Shown one piece after another: positions 1 to 5,937 of a stretch of DNA of 26,702 bases (within the stretch, counting starts at the first letter, position 1; each line of letters opens with the position of its first letter). Below the pieces are notes generated by a model. It worked only from the letters and a program-made list of their open reading frames with translations, was not told where the DNA came from and searched no databases. Location of the stretch: NCBI GenBank assembly GCA_020024085.1, contig JAHHUG010000009.1, positions 1 through 26,702 of the forward strand, written 5' to 3'. The stretch is from Christensenellaceae bacterium. GTDB lineage: Bacteria; Bacillota; Clostridia; Christensenellales; CAAEEZ01. Made by a program: the position numbers and the translations under genes.

Positions 1-59
1 TAGGTGACGTCTCTACACTTATATAATAACACTAAAAATTAAAAATCAATTAAAAATAT

Positions 60-88
60 TTGACAAATAAATATAATTTATGTAAAAT
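60..88 (+). promoter_or_regulatory. Sigma-A type promoter for the ylxM-ffh operon
   Basis: A perfect TTGACA at 60-65 and TAAAAT at 83-88 are separated by 17 bases, with a TG directly before the -10. The predicted start of transcription is near 95, inside the inverted repeat at 91-114. It is the only good promoter found upstream of ylxM. Confidence 0.75.
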
Positions 89-90
89 AG

Positions 91-120
91 GTGTAAAGGT
101 TAAAGCCTTTACACTTTTTT
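91..120 (+). terminator. Perfect 9-bp inverted repeat with T-run, terminator-like
   Basis: GTGTAAAGG (91-99) and CCTTTACAC (106-114) pair perfectly around a TTAAAG loop and are followed by six T. The shape is that of an intrinsic terminator for transcription entering from the left, beyond the window. The promoter at 60-88 sits immediately upstream, so its transcript would start inside the left arm and keep only a shortened hairpin (AAAGG/CCTTT). It could instead be an operator or a 5' stabilising hairpin. Confidence 0.55.
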
Positions 121-133
121 ATTTGGTTTTATT

Positions 134-460
134 ATGAATTTACAGGATAAAATAGATATTAGTATACTTAATAGTGTGTATGGTAATTTGCTTACACCTC
201 ATCAAAAGGAAATGGTTAGGCTTTATTACGATTGTGATATTTCACTATTTGAGATAAGCGAGCAGTTTGGTATTAGCCGACAAGCAGTAAGGGATTCGCT
301 AGTTAGGGCAGAGAAATCTTTGCTTAATTACGAAGAAAAGCTTGGTCTAATACAAAAAAACAATCAGCTACATGATATACTAGCCGAGGTGGATAGCCTA
401 GATGACAGTACGGAAATTAAAATAATCGTTCATAAGGCTATTGATAAGTTGGAGGAATAA
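134..460 (+). CDS. ylxM: YlxM family DNA-binding protein, SRP operon
   Basis: A 108-residue protein of the YlxM/p13 family, a small helix-turn-helix protein almost always encoded just upstream of ffh in Gram-positives. The HTH spans roughly residues 20-60 (ISLFEISEQFGISRQAVRD), with the sigma-70 region 4-like pattern of the family. The C-terminal half is charged and probably helical. The family is thought to modulate SRP function or expression; a direct biochemical role is not settled. Its stop overlaps the ffh start (TAATG), so the two are likely translationally coupled. The chosen ATG gives the usual family length, but no Shine-Dalgarno is visible: the preceding 20 bases are almost all T and A. 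Confidence 0.9.
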   Translation: MNLQDKIDISILNSVYGNLLTPHQKEMVRLYYDCDISLFEISEQFGISRQAVRDSLVRAEKSLLNYEEKLGLIQKNNQLHDILAEVDSLDDSTEIKIIVHKAIDKLEE

Positions 461-1782
461 TGTCTGCATTTGAAAATTTAAGCGATAAAATAAATCATGC
501 TTTCAGTAAATTGAAGAATAAAGGAAAACTTACCGAGCTTGAAATTAAGCAAGCTATGAGAGAGGTTAAAATTGCCTTACTTGAGGCAGATGTAAACTTC
601 AAGGTAGTTAAGGACTTTGTTAATTCTGTTACTGAAAAAGCTATTGGAGAGGATATCTTGTCTAGCCTTACTCCTGCTCAACAAGTTATTGATATTGTTC
701 ATAATGAGTTAGTTGAATTAATGGGTACAAAGGTAGAAAGGCTTGCAATTTCTTCAAAGCCACCTACAATCATTATGATGTGTGGTCTTCAAGGTGCTGG
801 TAAAACCACTATGTGTGGTAAACTTGGTTTGATGCTTAAAAAGCAAAATAAAAAAGTTATGCTTGTAGCTTGCGATATTTACCGTCCTGCTGCAATCAAG
901 CAGCTTGAAATTGTTGCCAATAAAGCTGGTGTAATGTTTTATAGTGAAGGTCAAATTAACCCTGTGGAAATTGTAAAACACGCACTTGTTGAGGCAAATA
1001 AAAATAGTGTAGATTACTTTATTGTTGATACTGCTGGTCGTCTTCATATTGATGAACAACTTATGCAAGAACTTATCGACCTTAAGAGTTATCTTCACCC
1101 TAACGAGATTTTACTAACAGTTGACTCTATGACTGGTCAAGATGCAGTAAATGTTGCTGAAACCTTTAATAACAAGTTAGATATCACAGGTGTAGTTCTT
1201 ACAAAGCTTGATGGCGATACTAGAGGTGGTGCAGCTCTTTCAATTAGAGCAGTAACCGGTAAACCTATTAAGTTTAGTGGTGTCGGCGAAAAGATGGAAG
1301 ATATCGAGCCTTTCCACCCAGATAGAATGGCATCAAGAATACTTGGTATGGGTGATGTTCTTACCCTTATCGAGAAAGCAAAAGATGCTATTTCCGAGGA
1401 AGAAGCTCTTAAAATGAGCAAAAAACTAAAGGAAAGAGGCTTTACCCTAGAAGATTACTTAGTCCAAATGGATAGTATGAAAAAAATGGGTAGTATGAAT
1501 GATATTATGGGTATGATTCCTGGCTTTAATAAGTTTAAGGGCGATGTAAATATCGACGAAAAACAAATGGATAGAACAAAAGCTATCATTCAATCTATGA
1601 CAAAAAGAGAGAGACTTAACCCTGATATTATCAAGGCTTCTCAAAAAAAGAGGATTGCTCTTGGTTCGGGTACAAGTATTCAAGAAGTTAATCAACTTCT
1701 AAAGCAATTTGATATGGCTAGGAAGATGATGAAAAATATGCAAGGTGGTAAAAAATTGAGAGGTTTACCTTTCAAATTTTAG
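460..1782 (+). CDS. ffh: Signal recognition particle protein Ffh (SRP54)
   Basis: The 440-residue GTPase of the signal recognition particle. It binds SRP RNA and signal sequences of nascent membrane or secreted proteins and docks with FtsY at the membrane. The N domain covers about residues 1-95. The G domain carries the P-loop GLQGAGKTT (109-117), DIYRPAA (139-145), DTAGR (190-194) and TKLDGDTRGG (248-257). The methionine-rich M domain runs from about 325 to 430 and includes the conserved SGTSIQEVNQLLKQF segment. Length is normal for the family. GGAGG at 451-455 lies four bases before the ATG, which overlaps the ylxM stop. SRP RNA and ftsY are not in the window. Confidence 0.98.
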   Translation: MSAFENLSDKINHAFSKLKNKGKLTELEIKQAMREVKIALLEADVNFKVVKDFVNSVTEKAIGEDILSSLTPAQQVIDIVHNELVELMGTKVERLAISSKPPTIIMMCGLQGAGKTTMCGKLGLMLKKQNKKVMLVACDIYRPAAIKQLEIVANKAGVMFYSEGQINPVEIVKHALVEANKNSVDYFIVDTAGRLHIDEQLMQELIDLKSYLHPNEILLTVDSMTGQDAVNVAETFNNKLDITGVVLTKLDGDTRGGAALSIRAVTGKPIKFSGVGEKMEDIEPFHPDRMASRILGMGDVLTLIEKAKDAISEEEALKMSKKLKERGFTLEDYLVQMDSMKKMGSMNDIMGMIPGFNKFKGDVNIDEKQMDRTKAIIQSMTKRERLNPDIIKASQKKRIALGSGTSIQEVNQLLKQFDMARKMMKNMQGGKKLRGLPFKF

Positions 1783-1786
1783 TTGA

Positions 1787-1804
1787 TAATAGGTTAGCCT
1801 ATTA
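1787..1804 (+). promoter_or_regulatory. Short hairpin upstream of rpsP
   Basis: TAATAGG and CCTATTA pair over seven bases with a TTAG loop, five bases after the ffh stop and 36 before the rpsP start. No T-run follows, so it is not an intrinsic terminator. It may be an mRNA processing or stability element, or a binding site for feedback control of rpsP. The role is inferred. Confidence 0.35.
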
Positions 1805-1839
1805 AAATAAATTTACAAATAATTTTGGAGGAACATAAA

Positions 1840-2085
1840 ATGGCAGTTAAATTAAGATTAACAAGAATGGGTGCTAAAAAGGCTCCTTTCTACCGTGTTG
1901 TAGCTACTGATTCAAGAAAGGCTAGAGATGGACAATATATCGAGCAAATCGGTATTTATGACCCAACTAAAGAGCCAGTTGTAGTACAAATCAATGCTGA
2001 ACTTGCTAAAAAATGGATTGCTAATGGTGCTCAACCTACTGAGACCGTTAGAGACATTCTTAAAAAGCAAGGAATACTTGACTAA
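1840..2085 (+). CDS. rpsP: 30S ribosomal protein S16
   Basis: S16, an early-binding protein of the 30S body. The 81-residue protein starts MAVKLRLTRMGAKK, continues with FYRVVATDSRKARDGQYIEQIGIYDP, and matches the family over its whole length. A TTG codon in frame at 1825 would add five residues, but it lies inside the Shine-Dalgarno TGGAGG (1826-1831). The ATG at 1840 is eight bases downstream of that site and gives the conserved N-terminus. It follows ffh after a 57-base gap and precedes khpA, the usual Gram-positive order. Confidence 0.97.
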   Translation: MAVKLRLTRMGAKKAPFYRVVATDSRKARDGQYIEQIGIYDPTKEPVVVQINAELAKKWIANGAQPTETVRDILKKQGILD

Positions 2086-2096
2086 TAGAGGCTAGT

Positions 2097-2330
2097 ATGG
2101 TTGAATTGGTTGAGTATATCGTTAGTTCCCTTGTTGGTAATAACGATTTCACCGTAGAACTTGTAGATGCTGAAGATGGTTATAATGATATTGTTGTAAC
2201 TATCTCTGCAAGTGATATCGGTAAGATTATCGGTAAACAAGGCAAAATTGCAAAAGCAATTAGAACTATCGTTAAATCTGCATCAGCAAAAGATGGCAAA
2301 AAATATAATGTAGTTATTAACGAAAAATAA
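2097..2330 (+). CDS. khpA: KH-domain RNA-binding protein KhpA
   Basis: A 77-residue protein consisting of a single type II KH domain, the KhpA (YlqC) family that partners KhpB (Jag/EloR) and acts as a small RNA chaperone linked to cell elongation and division in Firmicutes. The RNA-binding GxxG loop is GKQG (46-49) within IGKIIGKQGKIAKAIR. AGAGG at 2087-2091 precedes the ATG. The stop overlaps the rimM start (TAATG). Its position between rpsP and rimM is the classical one. KhpB is not encoded in this window. Confidence 0.93.
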   Translation: MVELVEYIVSSLVGNNDFTVELVDAEDGYNDIVVTISASDIGKIIGKQGKIAKAIRTIVKSASAKDGKKYNVVINEK

Positions 2331-2845
2331 TGGAAGATAAGATTGTAATAGGTAAAATCCTAAAAGCACAAGGTATCAAAGGCGAATTAAAGGTATTACC
2401 TATCACAAACGACATTTCCCGTTTCAAAAAATTAAAAAAGATTTATATAGGCGATAGTAGTCAATACGAGGTATCTAATGCTCGTATTGATACTGCTAAT
2501 GCTTATATCAAACTTGTTGGTTTTGAGGATAGAAATGCCGTAGAGCAATTTAAAGATAAATATATTTTAGTCGATAGACAAGATGCTGTAAAACTACCTG
2601 AGGGTAGTTATTTTGTTATTGACCTAATTGACTCTAAAGTGATAGTTGATGATACCATTATTGGCACTTTAACTGATGTATATGACTATACAGGTGGTGC
2701 TGATACCTATGTGGTAAAACTTAATGATGGTAAAGTTATGATGTTTCCTGCACTAAAAGTTGTGCTTGAAAATGTCGATGTTGAAAATAAAAAAATCTAT
2801 CTAAATAAGGATAGATTAGCCGAGGTTGCAGTATATGAAGATTAG
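2330..2845 (+). CDS. rimM: Ribosome maturation factor RimM
   Basis: RimM (171 residues) helps mature the 3' domain of 16S rRNA around S19 in the 30S head. The N-terminal RimM barrel begins IVIGKILKAQGIKGELKV, the family signature. The C-terminal PRC-barrel starts near residue 95 and includes YTGGADTYVVK and MMFPALKVV. Length is normal. It overlaps khpA by one base and trmD by 11 bases, which predicts tight translational coupling. No separate strong Shine-Dalgarno is seen, consistent with re-initiation after khpA. Confidence 0.95.
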   Translation: MEDKIVIGKILKAQGIKGELKVLPITNDISRFKKLKKIYIGDSSQYEVSNARIDTANAYIKLVGFEDRNAVEQFKDKYILVDRQDAVKLPEGSYFVIDLIDSKVIVDDTIIGTLTDVYDYTGGADTYVVKLNDGKVMMFPALKVVLENVDVENKKIYLNKDRLAEVAVYED

Positions 2846-3527
2846 TGTACTTACACTTTTCCCAGAGGTGTATGATGTACTAAATAGTGGCATTATTGGT
2901 AAGGCAATAGAAGAAAAACTTTTTGAGGTTGAGGTGACTAATATTAGGGATTATTCCCTAGATAAGCACAAGCATTGCGATGATTATTCGTTCGGTGGTG
3001 GTGCAGGAATGGTAATGTGTCCTCAGCCTGTTTGTGATGCAATAAAAGCTGTTGACCCTGAACATAAGGCTAAACGAATATATATGTCTCCTAAAGGTAA
3101 AACTCTTTCACAAGATATGGTTGTTGAACTTTCAAAGTGCGATAATTTGTTGCTACTTAGTGGTAGCTATGAGGGTATTGATGAAAGGATTATCGAAAAA
3201 GATATTGATATGGAAATCTCAATTGGCGATTATGTTTTAACCAGTGGCGACTTGCCAGCTCTTGTTGTGATTAACTCGGTAGCAAGATATATCCCAGGTG
3301 TGCTAGGCAACGAAGAAACAACTAGCGAGGAGAGTTTTTCAAATATTTTGCTTGAATATCCTCAATATACTAGACCAAGTGTTTATGAGGGAATGGAAGT
3401 TCCTGCTGTTTTGCTTAGTGGTAATCACGGTGAAGTAGATAAATGGAGACTTCAAAAACAAATCGAAATTACCAAGGATAGAAGACCTGATTTGTACAAA
3501 AAATATTTAAAGAGTTTGGAGGATTAA
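2835..3527 (+). CDS. trmD: tRNA (guanine37-N1)-methyltransferase TrmD
   Basis: TrmD makes m1G37 next to the anticodon from S-adenosylmethionine and prevents +1 frameshifting. The ATG at 2835 gives 230 residues starting MKISVLTLFPE, the family N-terminus. A TTG at 2826 would add three unneeded residues, and GAGG at 2822-2825 fits the ATG. SPOUT-fold landmarks are FGGGAGMVMCPQP (53-65), YEGIDER (112-118), the knot SIGDYVLTSGDLPA (129-142) and LLEYPQYTRP (172-181). Several normally fixed residues differ: SGSYEG for CG(R/H)YEG, TSGDLP for (S/T)GGELP, and E166 where the E. coli catalytic base is Asp169. R151 (E. coli R154) is kept. The gene is intact and in its normal place. Confidence 0.95.
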   Translation: MKISVLTLFPEVYDVLNSGIIGKAIEEKLFEVEVTNIRDYSLDKHKHCDDYSFGGGAGMVMCPQPVCDAIKAVDPEHKAKRIYMSPKGKTLSQDMVVELSKCDNLLLLSGSYEGIDERIIEKDIDMEISIGDYVLTSGDLPALVVINSVARYIPGVLGNEETTSEESFSNILLEYPQYTRPSVYEGMEVPAVLLSGNHGEVDKWRLQKQIEITKDRRPDLYKKYLKSLED

Positions 3528-3528
3528 T

Positions 3529-4374
3529 ATGAATATTCAATGGTTTCCAGGTCATATGACCAAGGCTATTAGAATGATGAAGGAAAATATTAAACTTGTA
3601 AATGCTGTTGTGTATGTACTTGATGCAAGAGCAATTAAGTCAAGCGTTAATCCGACTTTTGACGAAATTATCGGGGATAAACCGATTCTTTATGTAGTTT
3701 CTAAAATTGACTTGGTGGAAAAATCAGACCTTGATAAATGGAAAAATTACTTTGAAAATAACAAACTTAACTATGTATTTATTGATAGCACAAATAATGC
3801 AAATGGTAAGCTTGTAGTAAATAAATTAAATAGTATCCTTAGTGATATTACTCTAAAATTTAAGGAAAAAGGTGTAAATAAAACACTTCGTGCAATGGTA
3901 ATAGGAATACCAAATTGTGGTAAATCTACCCTTATAAACTGTATTTGCAAGTCAAAAAGAGCAGTAACAGGGGATAAGGCTGGTGTCACAAAAGGTAAGC
4001 AATGGGTTAAGGTTTCTGATGGACTAGAATTATTAGATACACCAGGCACATTGTGTCCTGCTTTTGACAACCAAACTATTGCAGAAAATATCGCTTTTAT
4101 CGGTAGTATTAATGAAGATATCCTTGATATTAGCGACCTTTGTTTAGCCCTTATTGATAGATTATCTAATCTTTGTCCGGAGTTACTTTGCAGTAGATAT
4201 AAGCTAGAGGAAATACAAGATACACCTCTAAAAACATATGAATTAATTGCAAAAAAGAGGGGCTTTTTGATTAGGGGTGGCGACTACGACTATGAGAGAT
4301 GTGCTCGTGCAGTTGTAGATGATTTTAGAAAGCAAAAAATAGGTAAAATTATGCTAGATTTACCAGAGGTGTAG
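3529..4374 (+). CDS. rbgA: Ribosome biogenesis GTPase RbgA (YlqF)
   Basis: A circularly permuted GTPase (281 residues) needed for late 50S assembly in Gram-positives. The G motifs are in permuted order: the G4 motif SKIDL (58-62) first, then the G1 P-loop GIPNCGKST (126-134), then G3 DTPGTL (170-175). The N-terminus MNIQWFPGHMTKA and the DAR motif (32-34) are typical, as is a C-terminal helical RNA-binding extension from about residue 185. GGAGG at 3518-3522 precedes the ATG, one base after the trmD stop. In Bacillus, rplS lies between trmD and rbgA; here it has moved downstream of yraN. Confidence 0.95.
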   Translation: MNIQWFPGHMTKAIRMMKENIKLVNAVVYVLDARAIKSSVNPTFDEIIGDKPILYVVSKIDLVEKSDLDKWKNYFENNKLNYVFIDSTNNANGKLVVNKLNSILSDITLKFKEKGVNKTLRAMVIGIPNCGKSTLINCICKSKRAVTGDKAGVTKGKQWVKVSDGLELLDTPGTLCPAFDNQTIAENIAFIGSINEDILDISDLCLALIDRLSNLCPELLCSRYKLEEIQDTPLKTYELIAKKRGFLIRGGDYDYERCARAVVDDFRKQKIGKIMLDLPEV

Positions 4375-4375
4375 T

Positions 4376-4984
4376 ATGAAGGAACAAATTGATAATCTAG
4401 CCTTTGAAAGAGAACTACTTTCACAAGGTTTTAGATATATTTGTGGCGTAGATGAGGTTGGTCGTGGACCACTTGCTGGACCTGTTTGTACTTGTGCTGT
4501 TGTAATGGACCTTGAAAAAATAATTGAGGGGATTACTGATAGCAAAAAATTAAGCGAAAAAAAGAGAGAAAAATTAGCTGTCGAAATTAAGGAAAATGCT
4601 GTTAGTTATGCAATAGCTATGCTTGATAACTACAAAATCGACGAATTAAATATCCTTAATGCTACAAAAGAATGTATGGTTCATTCTATTTTAAGCCTTG
4701 ATGTAGAGCCTGATATCGTACTTGTTGATGCTTTAACTTTAGATATTCCATACAATCAAAAGTCGATTATTAAGGGTGATTTGTATAGTTATTCTATTGG
4801 TGCTGCAAGTATTCTTGCAAAAGTAACTAGGGATAATTTAATGAAAGAATATGACAAAATTTATCCACAATACGACTTTGCAGGCAATAAGGGATATGGT
4901 ACAAAAAAACATATTGAGGCTATAAAAGAGTACGGTCTTTGCGGTATTCATAGGCGAAGTTTTACAAAAAATTTTGTAAAATAA
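4376..4984 (+). CDS. rnhB: Ribonuclease HII
   Basis: RNase HII (202 residues) cuts RNA in RNA-DNA hybrids, including single ribonucleotides left in DNA. The active site is visible: DEVGRG with D26 and E27, D118 in LVDAL, and D153 in KVTRD. The C-terminal signature GNKGYGTKKH (170-179) and IHRRSF follow. AGAGGT at 4365-4370 precedes the ATG, which lies one base past the rbgA stop, so it belongs to the same operon. Length is normal for the short bacterial form. Confidence 0.96.
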   Translation: MKEQIDNLAFERELLSQGFRYICGVDEVGRGPLAGPVCTCAVVMDLEKIIEGITDSKKLSEKKREKLAVEIKENAVSYAIAMLDNYKIDELNILNATKECMVHSILSLDVEPDIVLVDALTLDIPYNQKSIIKGDLYSYSIGAASILAKVTRDNLMKEYDKIYPQYDFAGNKGYGTKKHIEAIKEYGLCGIHRRSFTKNFVK

Positions 4985-5012
4985 ATATTAATTTTATTGA
5001 GATAATTAAAAA

Positions 5013-5384
5013 ATGAATGATATTTTTGTATGGAAAAAAGGCGAAAAATTAGCCCAAAATTATCTTAAAAAAAACGGTTATAAAATACTAGGTACAAACT
5101 TGAAAAATCACTTTGCAGAAGTGGATATTGTAGCCGAAAAAGATAGTGAAATTGTTTTTGTTGAGGTCAAATCAAGAACTAATACCGAATATGGCACTCC
5201 AGCTGAAGCAGTTACAATAAAAAAACAGCAGGGCTATGTCCATTTTAGTGAACAATATGTTACTTACAAAAAACTTGCTGATAGAAACATTAGGTTTGAT
5301 GTGATAGAAATTTTGAATGGCGAAATTAATCATATAATTGGTGCATTTGATGCTGATTGTATGAAAAAATTTATTTATAAATAA
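5013..5384 (+). CDS. yraN: UPF0102 family nuclease-like protein YraN
   Basis: A 123-residue member of the UPF0102/YraN family, which has a PD-(D/E)xK nuclease-like (Holliday junction resolvase-like) fold. Its cellular function is not established. Family landmarks are E11 in KKGEKLAQNYLKKNGY, then AEVD (35-38, usually GE(I/L)D) and EVKSR (51-55), which provide the putative metal-binding D38, E51 and K53. The spacing to rnhB is 28 bases and only a weak GAGAT (4999-5003) precedes the ATG. The usual neighbours of this family, rnhB and comM/dprA, are close by. Catalytic activity is inferred from the fold only. Confidence 0.88.
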   Translation: MNDIFVWKKGEKLAQNYLKKNGYKILGTNLKNHFAEVDIVAEKDSEIVFVEVKSRTNTEYGTPAEAVTIKKQQGYVHFSEQYVTYKKLADRNIRFDVIEILNGEINHIIGAFDADCMKKFIYK

Positions 5385-5405
5385 AAATTAACTTAAAATG
5401 CATAA

Positions 5406-5430
5406 AATTTTCGAAAATTAAGCTTTTTTA
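5406..5430 (+). terminator. Weak AT-rich palindrome with T-run after yraN
   Basis: The palindrome AATTTTCGAAAATT at 5406-5419 is followed after AAGC by six T. The stem is almost all A-T, so termination would be weak. It lies between the yraN stop and the rplS promoter, where a terminator is expected. Confidence 0.35.
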
Positions 5431-5431
5431 G

Positions 5432-5460
5432 TTGTAGAAAATATATAGTTATGTTAATAT
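5432..5460 (+). promoter_or_regulatory. Promoter for rplS with extended -10
   Basis: TTGTAG (5432-5437) and TAATAT (5455-5460) are separated by 17 bases, and TGT directly precedes the -10 (extended -10 TGn). Transcription would start near 5467, exactly where the structured rplS leader begins. Confidence 0.6.
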
Positions 5461-5465
5461 ATAAA

Positions 5466-5537
5466 AAGACTTCAAGTATTCCTCTGGGATTATTGGTCCG
5501 AATGAATACTATATTTTTGTTTAGGAGGTAAGTCGCA
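5466..5537 (+). promoter_or_regulatory. Structured rplS leader, L19-leader-like
   Basis: Two nested pairings are visible: AGTATTC (5475-5481) with GAATACT (5504-5510), a perfect seven-base stem with a 22-base loop, and GACTT (5468-5472) with AAGTC (5530-5534). The second closes the structure around the Shine-Dalgarno AGGAGG (5523-5528). Pairing that locks up the ribosome binding site is what an autoregulatory L19 leader of low-GC Gram-positives would do. The family assignment is inference from position and structure; no covariance search was possible. Confidence 0.65.
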
Positions 5538-5882
5538 ATGAATATTATTGATACTTTGGAGCAAGAAGGCATTAGAACTGATTTGCCAGAATTTAACATC
5601 GGTGATACCATTAAGGTATTCGTTAAGATTAAAGAGGGTGCTCGTGAGAGACTACAAGCTTTTGAGGGTACTGTAATCGCTAAAAGAAATGGTAGCATTC
5701 GCGAAACATTTACTGTTAGAAGAGTTTCTTTTGGTGTTGGTGTTGAGAGAACTTTCCCACTTAACTCACCTAAGATTGACCATATCGATGTTGTAAGACA
5801 AGGTAAAGTAAGAAGAGCTAAACTATTCTATCTTCGTGAAAGAAAGGGTAAGGCTGCTAAAGTTAAAGAATTGAGAAAATAA
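5538..5882 (+). CDS. rplS: 50S ribosomal protein L19
   Basis: L19 (114 residues) sits at the 30S-50S interface. The sequence follows the family throughout: PEFNIGDTIKVFVKIKEGARERLQAFEG, the conserved GVGVERTFPLNSPKI, then VRRAKLFYLRERKGKAAKVKE. AGGAGG at 5523-5528 is nine bases before the ATG. It has its own promoter, leader and a strong terminator, so it is a separately controlled unit. In Bacillus it follows trmD directly; here it lies after yraN. Confidence 0.98.
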   Translation: MNIIDTLEQEGIRTDLPEFNIGDTIKVFVKIKEGARERLQAFEGTVIAKRNGSIRETFTVRRVSFGVGVERTFPLNSPKIDHIDVVRQGKVRRAKLFYLRERKGKAAKVKELRK

Positions 5883-5894
5883 CTTCTCAATAAG

Positions 5895-5926
5895 TAAAGG
5901 AGTTAGAAATAACTTCTTTATTTTTT
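5895..5926 (+). terminator. Intrinsic terminator after rplS
   Basis: TAAAGGAGTTA (5895-5905) pairs with TAACTTCTTTA (5910-5920) over 11 bases with one G-U pair and a GAAA tetraloop, then six T at 5921-5926. It ends only 11 bases before the next start codon, and no promoter fits in between, so some read-through is likely. Confidence 0.85.
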
Positions 5927-5937
5927 ATGAGGGAATT

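Noticed and set aside
1..59. Possible 3' end of an upstream gene or an SRP RNA
   Set aside because: No frame reads as a recognisable protein tail, and no SRP RNA helix 8 motif is seen. The TATAAT at 22-27 has no -35 within the window.
754..1098. Long open frame on the minus strand inside ffh
   Set aside because: It is wholly antisense to a clear gene and has the low-complexity, F/N/K/T-rich composition expected from the complement of AT-rich coding sequence. The similar minus-strand frames inside rbgA, topA, trmFO, hslU and glyA were left out for the same reason.
5385..5537. Riboswitch such as a purine, SAM or T-box element upstream of rplS
   Set aside because: No conserved cores of those classes are visible. 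The pairing with the ribosome site and the downstream gene fit an L19-type leader better.
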